Shown: piece by piece, positions 22,200 through 34,566 of the stretch
Numbering within the stretch: position 1 is the stretch's first letter
Layout: every line of letters begins with the position of its first letter
Source of the DNA: Dermatemys mawii
Taxonomy: Eukaryota; Chordata; Testudines; Dermatemydidae
DNA length: 64,000 bases
Direction of reading: 5' to 3'
Assembly: GCA_007922305.1 (NCBI GenBank)
Contig: ML677476.1
Location: 439,675-503,674, forward strand
Program-made: the position numbers and the translations under genes
The notes under the pieces: model-generated
What the model was told of the DNA's origin: nothing
Seen by the model: the letters and a program-made list of their open reading frames with translations, nothing else
The model's database searches: none

Positions 22200-25100
22200 A
22201 AAAGTGAGGGGAGGAAGTGAATATAATGGGAAAAAAATGGTTAGAGTTCTATCCCGGACCAAAGTTCAATTCCACGATCTGCCACAGACTTCTTGTGTGC
22301 TTATGATCATGTCACTTAATCTCTCTGTCTCTCAGTACCCTGTCTCACTTCCCTACTTTATTGGAGGGTAAGGAAAAACACAATAAAGATCATGAGGTGC
22401 CTAGATTCTATATTACTGGGGACTGTACAAGTAACCATGATACCTCAAAAACTATGGAGAAAGGGGAATGCAATATATTTTCCCTCCTAGTCAAAATTCA
22501 AAATGTCTAAAAATAATTGTATAAAAATAAAAAATGGGACATTTCAAACAGCTCCAATGATAGATATGTTTTCTTATTAAAGAAAAATCTAACCTATCAG
22601 TCTATCTATTTAGGTCTCTGATGTCTGCAGTACTTCTAATCATGGTTTCACCTATCACCATCTAGTTCACATATGGTAGAAAGGGGAACACATATTTGAG
22701 AATTAGATCATTTTTCTTCAGTCCCCCTTTGTCAACGATAACTGTGCTGGAGTGCAGGCTTTCTGATTAGTGACCTCACACCAAACTGATCCCTTCCAAT
22801 GAAAGAGGATGTTGAACATGGGAAGAAGGATGAGGCATAGAAAAATGAGAGAGTAGCATGGTTGTGAAGGAAGAATTAAGAGCCAGGGGAAGGCCAGGGA
22901 TAAGTGGCACTCAGTCTAGGCAGGAATCCTGCTTGGCCCTGCCTCTGATATGTATAGGATCAATCCCCAGCCACTCCTCAACACTTTCCACTGTCCTTCT
23001 GGTTATCCCACAGAACTGGCCAGATCTTAGTATGTGCATTTTGTATAGTCAGTCGTACATACTATACTTATGGCCCGGTCTACACACTGTATGAATTGAA
23101 ATAATCAAACAGAAAAGACATCTTTTGATCCTCTTAGTTCTGGCCAGTTACAATCCATCCTGTCTAGAAGCAAGGACGTGCTTTGTAATAGTAAAGGGAC
23201 AGGGTTGCATGTAGAGCCAAATTCTGTACTTATTCCCAGTGAGATCAATGAAATCATCTGAATGAAACTGAGGGGAGAATCTAGCTCATCGTCTCCAACA
23301 GAACAACAGTGCTCAGTCTGTGAATGGATCTCAGGAGGCCTGGTATCTGAACATCAAGCAGGTTTCTTGCTTCCTATACCCCTTCAGCCAACGTTAACAC
23401 CAATGACAGCTCACATGTTGGAATTTGTTACATGGATAAAATGTGCAGCAGAGGAGGAGAGTGCGCTGGTGTCTGCATCTTCCCAGCCTCTGCAACAATT
23501 GGGAGAATAAAAACAATGTCAAGGTTGGGGAGATCAAAGTGAGGCACTTCAAAAAAAAAGCTGCCTAATTTTCAGAGAGGCTGAGCAAGCACAATTCCTA
23601 ATGAATTCAGAGGAGCTGCAGGGGCTCAGTACATCGGAAACAGCCAGGGCCTACATATGGATTTAGCAGCCCATATTTAGGTATATACAGTTCAGATATG
23701 TTGGGTAACCTTTACAGAAGTGCCTACGTGACTTACCACCTCTGTCTCGCTGCAAATCAGTTGGCCTTAAAAGTTCATGTCCCAGATCCTCAAAAGTATT
23801 TAGGCCACAAACTCCCACTAATTTCAGGCAGAGTTAGGCACGTAAATGCCTTTGGAGATCTTGGCATAAGGCACTGTGGTGTTTTGACATATTTTACCTT
23901 TAGCCATTTTAGAAAAAAAAAATTATGCCCTCACCTTTGTGTTTTGGCTGTGAACTCAGGGGATGTGACTGGAAAAATAAGCAGTGTTGCATCAGCCATA
24001 GAGGCCGGTAGCTGGAAGCGTAGTGTCCAAAGCAGATGTAATGGCATGAAGCGTGTTGAATATTTACCACATAAGAAGCAGCTATTAAAAAAAGAGTCGG
24101 TGGTACATCCCCTTTTCTGACTGTACTTGGCTGGATTCTGGCATGCCAACTCATTCGCTAGGGAGGCTGATATGTGAAGCTTCTCTGTTGTGCACTTCTG
24201 TTGGCATTGGACACCTGGAGAAAAGCCCAGCTTTTATTACCTGAGAATGGAAATAAATGTGGGCATGGAAATACTATTTCTTCAGAAATCAGTAGAGATA
24301 TGCGCTAGAAATTGAACACAGTATGTGGCCTTTCATATTTAGAAGGAGAAGGAAGGGTTAAAAATGCCTTGGAGATTTTGTGATAAATCTGGAAAAATAT
24401 TCTACTTAGAGACCGTGGGTTGGGTTTGTGAAGTCAGAAGACTGGGTATGGATATGGTTGGGCACAGCCTGTGCAGGAGGGGTTAAGGCAGGGGAGCCAT
24501 GTTGCAGTGGGAAGCTCAGGGAGAATTCTGGCCGACTCAGCACTTCAGGGAGAATCACATAGGAGGTCAAGTTTTCAATGTCCCCTTGGTCCTGTCCCCC
24601 TTCCTGACCCACCCATACAAGGTGCAATAAAACTGAGACCCTAAATGGGCTACTGGTTAGGGCATGTGCAGAAACCCTCCCTCTGGGGGACAGTTTCTTT
24701 CATGGAGAGCTTTGTGAGCACCTTATCCAGCATGGCATTCCAAAGCTTCAGCTAGTCCATAATGTCTTACCTCAGTCCTAATTTCTATCATCTTTTTTGA
24801 TGATTTCCGCTGTGGGGAAAAAAAATTGTTTAGATAAACTAGAGTGTCGTCACCTAATTTTTAGTAAATTTCATTTTTCTATGCAACTCATCAAGATCCA
24901 GGTATATAGCTTAGCTGTCATGATTGTTCATACTTCTCCACTTCATATAATCCTCCTCCTAAATAAATGTAGTGTGGTAAAATGAACTATTGCATCATTA
25001 TTAATAAGTCAATCATCAACTTGCTAAATACATGCCTTGTTTAACTAGATGCTAACACAATTAGGCTTGATTGGAATTCTTGACTCTAGTGCCTAATAAG

Positions 25101-26045
25101 TGCTGTAGACGAATTATAACAACACTGAATTCATAAACAAGCTGCTTCTTGATTAAACCAGATGATACATAGACAGGGACAGCAACCTGTTTTAAAGTAA
25201 TAAACTAAAAATTACCCTCCCTACATAAATGAAGTCAATGTGGAGAGAGAGAATGCTAGGAAAGAATGGGCCCATTGTATCTAAAATATCAGAAGAAGCT
25301 CCACTGAAGCCTTTATAGGCTTTGAAGACAACTCTTTTCCCGACTATCCCATTTATGTACCATGTGACTTTCCGATTCTGCAAGCAGTCTTTCTGTTTAT
25401 GTTGGACTGAGACAACACTGATAATATCTAGCACTCTAATTATTGCCTAGAAACTAAATGAATCCCACTGGCTTCACATCCTGGCCACGCACCATCTGCT
25501 GTGAGCCTCTCCACCAGTTCAACAAGAACCCAAGCCCAGAACATCCAGACTCTGGAGGCTCTCTCCCACATGTGGGAACCTACTAGGGGCACAGAGATAC
25601 TGTAGCCACTCTTGTGCTAGCCCCTGTAAAGGTGCTGGGGCATCATTACCATAGTGATCCCATTAATGTAGCATTCCTGGGAGGTTCAGGGTTAGCAGCT
25701 GGTACCTGATGGCATTAACCTGTGCTGGTGAACCAATTCAGGGGAAAAAATGTCCCAAGATCTGTGGGGGGTACAAAGGGCACCATTATGCCCCGCCCCC
25801 TTATTTCTGTTGTGTGCTATTTGGTGACAATGAAGATCTTGCAGCCTTTGAGATCTCCCACGTAAGAGTGAAACAACAATCACCAGCAACTAACCTGATC
25901 TCAGTGTTTTCTCCCCCAGTCCTTCCATCTTGTGCATCCCCCACCAAAGTCTAATCAGAGGGCCGAACAAGGACCTGCGGACACTTTTGCTACTCTTCAT
26001 GTTGAGAGCTAGTGTATTATATATTACTCTCCACCCTCTGCCACC
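22200..26045. other. Gene-free spacer
   Basis: I see no coding exons, RNA genes or clear mobile elements here on either strand. Short open frames lack any family motif. The sequence is moderately AT-rich and non-repetitive by eye. Confidence 0.5.
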
Positions 26046-26053
26046 CATGACAC

Positions 26054-26187
26054 TAGGGTGACCAGATGTCCCGATTTTATAGGGACTCTCCTGATTTTTG
26101 GGTCTTTTTCTTATATAGACTCCTATTATTCCCCTCCCCCTCCCCTCCCCCATCACGATTTTTCACATTTGCTGTCTGGTCATCCTA
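26054..26187. mobile_element. 134-bp MITE (hAT-type, TAGGGTGACCAGA family)
   Basis: Termini TAGGGTGACCAGATG and CTGTCTGGTCATCCTA are inverted repeats; flanks CATGACAC (26046-26053) and TATGACAC (26188-26195) form an 8-bp duplication with one mismatch. It is the same family as 27028-27466 and 59868-60099. Confidence 0.9.
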
Positions 26188-26304
26188 TATGACACTCTGT
26201 GCTGAAATGAAAGATACCAGTGTTTGTCTGACATGCATTCAAGCTATATGAGAGATAGTGCTAGCAGAATCCATTAGCACTGAGCACTCTATTCCATGCA
26301 GAAT

Positions 26305-26440
26305 TTATTATTATTATTTATGTATTTATGTAGTACCTGGGAGCCAAAGTCACGGACCAAGGCCCTATTGAGCTAGGCCCAGTACTACCCCAAAGAGCTT
26401 ACACTGTTAGACAAGAGGCAACAGGTGGATACAGACAGAC
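26305..26440 (+). repeat. MIR-like SINE fragment
   Basis: TTATTATTATTTATGTATTT, then GGAGCCAAAGTCACGGACCA and CCAAAGAGCTTACACTGT: a core-SINE type sequence common in amniotes. Confidence 0.55.
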
Positions 26441-26444
26441 AGAT

Positions 26445-27019
26445 GATAGAGCACAAGGGAACAATAAGACTGTATTGGTCACCATGAAGGGCGATAGTCT
26501 CAGCACACCAGCAGCGTATGTTTCTTTTTGTCAGCATCACTGAAAAAAGTTTTAAGGAGGGATTCGAAGCAGGGTAATGAAGCTTTCCAGATGTTTACAG
26601 GTAATTCCTCCTAAGTGTGAGAGGCAGCATGGAAGATAGCACAAATGTGCTTGTTTGAAAATTTAATGAGTGGGTGATGAAGGCTGGCATCACTGTTGGA
26701 TTGGAGATGGGAATCATCATCTCAGTAGTGTGTGAGAAATGATAGGGAGGGTGGGCACTAAGCCATGAAAGGCCTTGAAAACGAAGAAAAGCAACTTTTG
26801 TTTCATGCAATGAAGAAAGGAAGCCAGTGGATGTTTAAAGAGGAAGAACAGGAGTTACATTCATGCTAGTAACACTGTAGTTATGGTTCCATTATAAACA
26901 TTCATTGTATATGTTGACTTGTAATTATCAGGAAAGAATTGATTGAAAAGATGAGCCTAATATGGAATTAAGATACCAGAGATAGCAAGTTATTTGATCT
27001 CATCATAATACAGAACTGG
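26445..27019. other. Gene-free stretch, unclassified
   Basis: 26595-26850 looks like interspersed repeat sequence (GCCATGAAAGGCCTTGAAAAC), but I cannot assign it. No coding or RNA gene is seen. Confidence 0.35.
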
Positions 27020-27027
27020 GTTCACAG

Positions 27028-27466
27028 CAGAGTGACCAAACAGGAAGTGTGAAAAATCAGGACAGGGAATGGGGGGCTAATAGGAGCCTATATAACGGGG
27101 GTAGGCAACCTATGGCATGGGTGCCAAAGGCGGCAAGCGAGCTGATTTTCAGTGGCACTCATGCTGTCCAGGTCCTGGCCACCGGTCTAGGGGGCCTTCC
27201 ATTTTAATTTTAAGTGAAGCTTCTTAAACATTTTAAAAATCTTATTTACTTTACATACAACAAGAGTTTAGTTATATATTACAGACCTGTAGAAAGAGAC
27301 CTTCTAAAAATGTTAACATGTATTACTGGCACACGGAACCTTAAATTACATTGAATAAGTGAAGACTCAGCACACCACTTATGAAAGGTTGCCGACCCTT
27401 GCTATATAAGAAAAAGAACCCCAAATCAGGACTGTCCCTGTAAAATGGGGACATGTGGGCACCCTA
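27028..27466. mobile_element. MITE of the TAGGGTGACCAGA family, split by a hAT element
   Basis: Ends CAGAGTGACCAAACAGG and GGGCACCCTA are flanked by a perfect 8-bp duplication GTTCACAG (27020-27027, 27467-27474). The two halves are separated by the nested element at 27096-27401. Confidence 0.9.
27096..27401. mobile_element. 306-bp hAT element nested in a MITE
   Basis: Ends CGGGGGTAGGCAACC and GGTTGCCGACCCTTG are inverted repeats of the CAGGGGTCGGCAACC type. The 8-bp duplication CTATATAA is perfect (27088-27095 and 27402-27409). Confidence 0.93.
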
Positions 27467-27474
27467 GTTCACAG

Positions 27475-28180
27475 AACAGAGCAGTACAGGGAAAAATAGA
27501 TTCAGGAAAGCAAATGCTGTAGAAATCTAGTGATTCTGATGCAATGGGAGGAAATATTAAAATTCATAAGGATGCAAGAAATCCTAGAAATCCTTAAAGC
27601 TGTAATAAAAGACCATCAGCCTATAATTCCTCTACACCACCCCTCCCCACCACAAATAGCCGACCCTAACCTGGGACAATATGTTATCAATATGACATCA
27701 GGAGGCAATGCTGCCTGAGGAGAGTAAAAAGTCAATTTGTATTGGTAATGAAAAAATGTGGGATGGGGGAAGAAATCAAACAAGAACGTGGTGTCAGTGA
27801 AGACTTTCCAGAATTTAGGCTGAATCCCCTCTCAGACAAAGGATCTCCAGAAAAACAAACAGCCATATTGTATTTGGAAATTCTCCAGTGCTTGAGGACT
27901 GACTGCTCCCTCACCTGGGACTATCAAGGTCTTGGAGCAAAGACAGAGTTCTGGACATTATCCTCATCTTGTTAGTATGACTTTTCCTGATTTAATTAAA
28001 TCAAGAGTAGAAAAGGTGGAAAGGCACACAACTTCTGACTCATCCCTGGGGCTTGATCTCATGGGTACAGGTATAAATCTGGAATAACCTGAGGAGATGG
28101 GTGTTATTCCAGATTTACACCAGGATAGTTGAGATTAGGCTCTAGCCCTAAAACCACAATGGACAATATATTTACTCATC
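27475..28180. other. Gene-free stretch
   Basis: No coding or RNA gene recognised; open frames of about 60-77 codons lack family features. 28070-28120 holds a short inverted pair around ATAAATCTGGAATAAC / GTTATTCCAGATTTA. Confidence 0.45.
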
Positions 28181-28189
28181 AAGGTGCAG

Positions 28190-29000
28190 CTGAGCTGAAT
28201 TGGAGAGAGTTCAAAGAGCCGAGAAAGTGACTCAAGGACTTGAAAACATGTATGATAGTGAAAGATTCAAGGAGCACAATCTGTTTAGTTTATCAATGAG
28301 AAGGCTAAAGAGTTCCTTGACCATGGGGAACCTACATGGGGAACAGAAATGTGATGCCAAAGGATTCTTTCATTTAGCAGACAAAGAAATAACTAGTTCT
28401 GATGACTGGAAATTGAAGCTAGACAAATTCAGACCGGAAATAACAGTGCATATTTTTAACAGTAACAGCGACAAAGAGGCTTGTGGCACCTTATAAACTA
28501 ACAGATGTATTAGAGCATAAGCTTTTGTGGGTGAATACTCACTTTGTCGGATCCATGCAGTGTAAATTAACCATTGAATCAATTTACCAGGAGTTGTGGT
28601 GGTTACTCAAGGGGGATAAAGATTGGATGTTTTTTTCTATTTTAGGAGAGGAGACTAAAAGGGCTTGGCTTGTTTAGCTCATTAGAACAAAGATTCAGAG
28701 GGGAAAGGATTTCTCTGTATAAATACATCGGGTGGACACACCAGGGAGGGTGAAAAGCTATTTAAACTAAAGGACTGTGTTGTCACAAGAACAAATGAGT
28801 CTAAACTGGCCATGGACAAATTTATGCTAGGAATTAGATTAAAGTGTCTAAACGTCAGAGTTCAAGAACAGCCTGTAATAGGAGTTATGGGGGCAAACAG
28901 CTCAGGAAGTTTTGAGAGAGAGATGGACATATTACTGAGTGGGATTTTTGGAGACAGGGATTAGCAACCCTAGGGGGTCCCTTCCAGTTCTCGTTTTGGA
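28190..29000 (+). mobile_element. CR1 3' fragments, interrupted by a Penelope-like end
   Basis: 28195-28463 reads as the CR1 ORF2 3' end (GAAATTGAAGCTAGACAAAT), resuming at 28563 with AAATTAACCATTGAATCAAT. A further CR1 segment with GGGCTTGGCTTGTTTAGC and CAGGGAGGGTGAAAAGC runs to about 29000. It is heavily decayed. Confidence 0.75.
28465..28558 (-). mobile_element. Penelope-like 3' end inserted in CR1
   Basis: Antisense to the common turtle end: GCGACAAAGAGGCTTGTGGC, CTAACAGATGTATTAGAGCA and GTGGGTGAATACTCAC. On the minus strand it corresponds to the hammerhead-like segment of this family, but the core is mutated (CCGACAA instead of CUGANGA). Confidence 0.7.
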
Positions 29001-29118
29001 TTCCCAAAGTTTCTTGCTTCAAGGCCTCACCTGGGGTCAGGGAAGCATCAGAGATGGCTATAGCTGGAGATGGGACACTTCAAAGGGTGGGCCGGTGCTT
29101 TGAGATTGCATTAAGTAT

Positions 29119-29795
29119 TGTGACTTGCCAGGATCATCTGAGAATATCTCACTTAATTAGTTCCCTGCCATCACAGAGATTTTGGGTATTGGTGCAGATC
29201 AGTCCCTCCTACTCCCTGCCTATGGCACACAACAGTTTAGCATCTGTAATATTTTGGTCTCATTTCGATGGTTGGGTGGTGCTGGTGGCCTGTGATATAT
29301 AGATGGACAGACTGGATGATGTGGTGGTCTCTTCCGGCCTTATGTTCTGTTACTGTTCTGTATAGCTCTAAAAATATCATCTTATGTGGGTTCGAGCAGG
29401 AATCGCCCTCCACCCCAGTTGGGCAGGTGCCTTGGGGTTTCTCTACCTTCCTCTGCAGCATGAGCCCTGGGTGACTTGCAGGGATCATCTGAGTATATCT
29501 CATTTAATCAGCTCCCTGCCATCGCAGGGCATCAGCAGAACTCAGTCCCTCCTATTCTCTGCCTATGGCACACCATAATTTAATAATAACTACTACTACT
29601 AATAATAATAATTAATAATAATTTAGCCTCTAGAGAGCTGTAATAGTTTGGTCTCATTTTGATTGTTGAGTTTAGTGTGGGATGTAGTTGGTGCGGGTGG
29701 TGTGTGATATATGGAGGGTCAAACAGGATGATGTGGTGGGCTCTTCTAGCCTTAAACTCTGTTACTCTACTGTTTGGCTCTAAAAATATGGTCTT
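29119..29795 (+). repeat. Two-unit tandem repeat of about 350 bp, probably CR1-derived
   Basis: Unit 1 (29119-29375) and unit 2 (29470-29792) share GACTTGC(C)AGGATCATCT-type starts, CCCTGCCATC(A/G)CAG, GCCTATGGCACAC, ATTTTGATGG/TTGTTGAG, and ends with GGCTCTAAAAATAT. A CR1 tail-like GATGATGTGGTGG occurs in each. Confidence 0.75.
29575..29625 (+). repeat. (TAA)n microsatellite
   Basis: Runs of TAATAATAA and CTACTACTA interrupt the second unit of the preceding tandem repeat. Confidence 0.85.
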
Positions 29796-29929
29796 GTTTA
29801 ACCAGAACTACTTGCTTTGACTCAGGAATGTCTTATGGCCTGTATTACTTTGGAGGTCAGGCTAGATGATCACAATGATCGCTTCTGGCCTTAAAATCAT
29901 TGAATTCAGTCCTCATTATTCATAGTGGG

Positions 29930-31650
29930 GAATTAGATTATGTTGGTTACCCTTGGTTTCCCATATAACTGTTGATAATTAATAATCAATAATAACCAAT
30001 TAACTGATAGCCAATAACTGATAAAAATTAAACTGTGATAATATGTTTGGCGAGAAAGTTCTCTCATGTTGTGAGTTAGTTCAATCATAACCAAACTTGG
30101 ATAAATCAGCTTTGATTGGGTTTATTGATTAATAGTTAGTAGAGAAGCATACACAGAGGCATACAATTACTGCTGTATCTGCTGAAGTTCTTCCTCTGTC
30201 ATTCTCAAGCAGCCTGCATGCAGACTGCAGATGGTCTTGCTTCCTCTAAGGTGTAAGGGCAATTATATCCTTGATAGCCTTCATGTTTGTCATTCTGATC
30301 CTTACTTATATCCTGTTTTTGGTATATATTTCTTATCTTAGGCTATGTGCAAGGTGCCCTGGTCCATTTGTAGGGATAACATATTAAAGTATTAAAAATG
30401 ATTTTTGGCAGCCACCCTAAAAACATCAGCATAACGCAGCAATTCCCATAAACTGGCATAAAAAAAAAATCCTATAAAAACTAAACCAAAAAACTATAAA
30501 GTCAAAGCCCAAGGTTCTGCTGCCAGCCTACCAGGAGCTTCAAATGCGCATCTAATCAAAACTTCGCTCCCCACTACCATCACCTGTGTATAGAAAACCT
30601 GGCCAGTATTCTGTCACAGGCAACTTCCAGGCTGGTAACTATAACAATTACCCAAAACCTAAATAAATAAATAAATAACTAAATAAATAACTAAATGTGT
30701 GTGTGTATATATATATATATGGGTTAAGTAGTAATAAAAATAAGTAGTTAAACAACGTTGTTTGCTTCTATCTTTTCTTTATTCTTTATTATTATCTTTA
30801 CAATAAATGTGGCTTTTTGCCTTATCCCCCCCTCATAAAATCCTGCTTGCTTCTATTGGTATAACACATTGCAAATTTCCTACTGTCTCAATATTTTTGA
30901 TTAGTCATTATTTTGCCCTTTTTAAATACATACTTATTTGTTTCATGCCTTGCAGTTAGTACCTTGATAAAATATCTCCTAGAACAGTTTTCAAAACATG
31001 GTAAAGATTAGTATTTTGCAAAATTCCACTCTCTAAAGTTAGTGTCATCTTAACTGCTAGGCATCATGGGAGTCCTGCTCTGAGGCAAGCCTTAAAATCA
31101 TTCTTGGGCTAGCTTATGTGTCAACATAACCAAGGGAAGAATTTCCCAGCCCAACTAGTAAAAATAGCATATCTGTTACCAAGCAGAACAAGTTTCATTT
31201 ATGCTTCTATGCAAGTATAAGCAATATAGCAACAAAACTAGTCATACCAGCTTACCGCTCTACCCAAAAGCTCCAGTGTCTTGACTCCCTAGGAAATAAT
31301 GGTGAGTCTCTTCCCCTCTCCCCAACTGGTTTTTCATGAAAAATTTTGAACGGTCTCAGTTTAATCCCAATAAGGAATGAAACATTCTTCAAATCTCATA
31401 AATATTCACAGGATGGGGAAACTGTTTCTGACCTTGCCGCATACTGGGGCAGATTCTCATTTACACTAAGGTCTTTTTACTCCACTCTGAATTTTATAAT
31501 TCCACAGTGCTGTGGAAAGGCGTTAGTGTAAACAAGAGTCTGGCCCATTATCTTTCCAGTACAAAGACGGTGGCCCAGGTTTTCTCTCATTTAAACCAGC
31601 TCAGTTTTGCCCAGTTACTCCATTAATTAACTACATTAATTGTTACAGGT
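29930..31650. other. Gene-free AT-rich spacer with microsatellite
   Basis: No coding or RNA gene is recognised. AT-rich sequence containing AATAAT-rich tracts at 29970-30010 and, at 30661-30721, AAATAAAT, GTGT and ATATAT tracts. Confidence 0.5.
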
Positions 31651-31654
31651 GTAG

Positions 31655-32262
31655 ACCCATGGTTTTCAAACATTTTAGGCTGTGTACCCCTTTCCAAATA
31701 ATGTTGCCCACCATATACCCACATCTGAAACAGGCAGAGGCAATGCATGAGATGAGCATGTAGGGTCACATGCTTGTCCCCCAGATTTCTGTTCTTCCCT
31801 TGTGCAATAGCTTTCAGAGGTTTTCAAACTGTGGGGCATAATCCTTAGGGGGGGCACAGAGGAACATTCAGGGGGCTGAGTGGCAACGTAAGTGACTTGG
31901 GCCAGCCCTGTGTGGCAGGGCTCAGGGAGGGAAAATCCCCTCCACCCCCTAACTCATCTCAGAAGGGCCACCCAATCTGTCTGGGTTGGTGGGGTGGAAC
32001 TAAAAATTGTAACTCAAATGAGCTGAGTCTCCCCTGCGAGTTTTACAATTTTTGGTTGCACCCCTCCTCCCCGCAACCCAGACAGGCACTCCCTCCCAGA
32101 GCCCCGCCCCACAGGGCTGGCTCTAGCCACCTGGCATCACCAGCCTGAGCTGCCCCACATCTTAAAAAAACCTCTATGCTAAATAAAATGTGTTATCCGC
32201 CATTAAAAGATTTTTCATGTACCCCTTGACAAAAGCTGTATCCAAGTTAGAAAGCCACTGAT
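31655..32262. mobile_element. hAT-like element with a second element nested inside
   Basis: Left end CATGGTTTTCAAACATTTTA with TGTGTACCCCTTTCC; right end ATGTACCCCTTGACAAAAGC and AAAGCCACTGATG. Inside, from about 31815, a second hAT-type start (GGTTTTCAAACTGTGGGGCA) precedes a GC-rich body to about 32160. The end points are approximate. Confidence 0.6.
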
Positions 32263-32597
32263 GCAGTTGAATATTAGATCCACTAAGCCTTAGAGATAAC
32301 AAGATGTGTCAACTCTCTGTAAAGACCCTTTGTGACACGAGATTATTCAGTTTGCTCTAATTGTGAAATATACTTAGAATTAGCAATGTATAAGAGACTC
32401 AGGTCAGCTGCTTAATTGGAAGCAGAGATTTCTGTACGCTTTCCAAATACACAATATTAGGAAGTAAAAATCAAATGCAAAGAACATCTCTTTGGAAGCG
32501 TGTACAACAAACCCAGTGTTCTACACAGTTCCAATTAGGGTTTTATTAAATCTGCTGTGACATTGAGTCACCTTGCCAAAGCAGGAAACAGGTGAGC

Positions 32598-32687
32598 TAT
32601 ATATCAAGCTCCAGTGAAGAAATCCATTTGCTTCCACCAACTCTTGAAAGGTGCAGAAGACATTTCCTGTCCTCCCAGAAGGGAAAG
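32598..32687 (+). promoter_or_regulatory. Candidate TATA box and untranslated first exon for CRISP copy B
   Basis: The ATG exon of copy B follows a splice acceptor, so an upstream untranslated exon must exist. About 4.4 kb upstream, a TATA-like CTATATAT (32598-32605) is followed about 80 bases later by a good donor, GGGAAAG|GTAAGA at 32687/32688. The stretch between has no transposon signature that I recognise. The link is positional only, and other first exons between here and 37052 are possible. The matching site for copy A would lie outside the window. Confidence 0.35.
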
Positions 32688-32699
32688 GTAAGATTTACA

Positions 32700-34566
32700 T
32701 TCCTTTATTTAACATGTGGAGATCTTATTCTCGGGTTTTAAAATATAATCGGCTATAAAGACGGCTGTTTGAAACATTAGGGCACTCAGAATATAATGCC
32801 TTGATTTTTTTCAGTGAAATGAGGAAGGGCAAATACAGGCAAAGGGTTAGCAAAAGTAAGAAGAGAAAATATGGAAAGAATCAAGAAACAATAAAAAAGG
32901 GTCCTTTGCACTATGCAACTAGGCAATAAAGCAGCAGTTAAGCAGGGGTATTAAATAATATATATGTTTTAATTGCAGTACTTTGTGTGCACTGTTGGCG
33001 AAGATAAAATTCTCTTCAGGACAGGGATCCTGTCTCCTTACATAGCCGTAAACTGCCTAGCACATATAGAAAGCTACCTAAAGAACGCTTGTATTGTGTA
33101 TAATTATAAAACAGTTTCACCAGATAATACATAATGAATGTGAGGTTGCACTTTTGTAAGAAAGAGGGGACCATAACCCGGTTTGTATGAATAGTTTAGG
33201 CTAGACTGAGTCTTTCCAAGACTCAGCTCTTGGGAGGAAAACAGAAGCACACACAAGATTTCTGCCTGTAATGCTGAAATAATAGGGGCTGGAGGTATTA
33301 AGGCATTGATCCTGCAAAGGTGCACATGGATCAGCCCCACAATGTCAATGGGACTTTGCACATGTACAGAGCACAGAGCTGGTTGCAGGCTCTAAAGTTT
33401 AATTCTCAGAGCAACTAGGTTTACACCTTCTAATACAGGGGTTAGACACTGTGGTACATAAGCCCCTGGGGGTATGCAAGACATCTCAGTGGGAGAAGGA
33501 TGATGTGAGGGAAATGGTGCAATGGTGGATTTTATATATTCATTATTTTATTTATTGCATTTTCGTAATAGGTTACTCCGATGAAGCTTTAAAAGTCAGC
33601 AGGAGTTTGTTCTGTAAAACACAGTTACATAAAAATACGGTTAATTTACATCAAGATGTACCAAGGAGAACACAGATACACAAAGACGGTGACATACGGA
33701 GCCTTCCCCTCCAATCACCATACAGCGCAGGTTCCATTGCCCAGAAACTGTCCAGTCTAACTGAGCTCAGAACTTAATCCGGGCTTTTTACAGTTGTAAA
33801 CTTTGCACTGTATCTATAAGTAACGATGAAATGTGGACAGCTGGCTAAAGACAAGTAGTGTTAAGAACACACAAAGTATCAGTGATGAGAAGGGTAGGAG
33901 TGTGGTAGCTGGTAGATGTGTAAGGGACTATGCAATAAGAAAAGTTTGAGAGCTTGTATTCTAAAGCACAAGCATTTGGGTGAAAAGGATGGGGTTTTTG
34001 AAAACATCTAAGTAAGTGGGAGTCCCATTAACACTCAATAGAAACCCGCAGGCATTTTTGCAGCTTTTTAGGAATCATGTAAAAAACACATAATTATATT
34101 TTGTTTTTTCTTACAAAATTTTAGAATGAACATTTTTACCATTTCCTTGAGGGAGATTTCACAGTCCTATGTACAAATGTAACCATAGTCACAATTTCTA
34201 TGAGCTGATTATTTTCACCTCAGAACATGCCACAGCGTATATTTCCCCAAGTTTTTTATGCCAACGTCACTTGTATGTGAAAAATGATTTTTTTTCCGCT
34301 TGGATAAGAGTGCAGTTTCCTCTAAGAGTGGTCCAGTTTCACTTGAAAACAGGAGCATTTTAGCTTTAAATACTTGTGTACAGCTACACATCTACCAAAA
34401 AAAGAAATCTTCCTATTGTCTAGTGCAGAATGAAATGCAAGAAAAAAAATCTTTTCATTTTATTAAGAATATTTCTTTAGTCTCTAGTACTGGGGCAGTC
34501 ATGCATAATAGTAAGGTAAAGTTATATTATAACAAACGTGTACTAATTTTATCCTAAAGTCAAACA
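32700..34566. other. Gene-free sequence between the candidate first exon and the duplication start
   Basis: Probable first intron of copy B if the 32598-32687 exon is real. No coding exon, RNA gene or clear transposon is visible. Confidence 0.45.

Noticed and set aside
23698..24120. 140-codon plus-strand open frame in the spacer
   Set aside because: No signal peptide, domain or compositional feature of a gene; neighbouring frames are broken and there is no promoter or splice support.
28465..28558. Possible functional hammerhead on the minus strand
   Set aside because: The core box reads CCGACAA rather than CUGANGA and the GAAA context is altered, so I kept only the mobile-element call.
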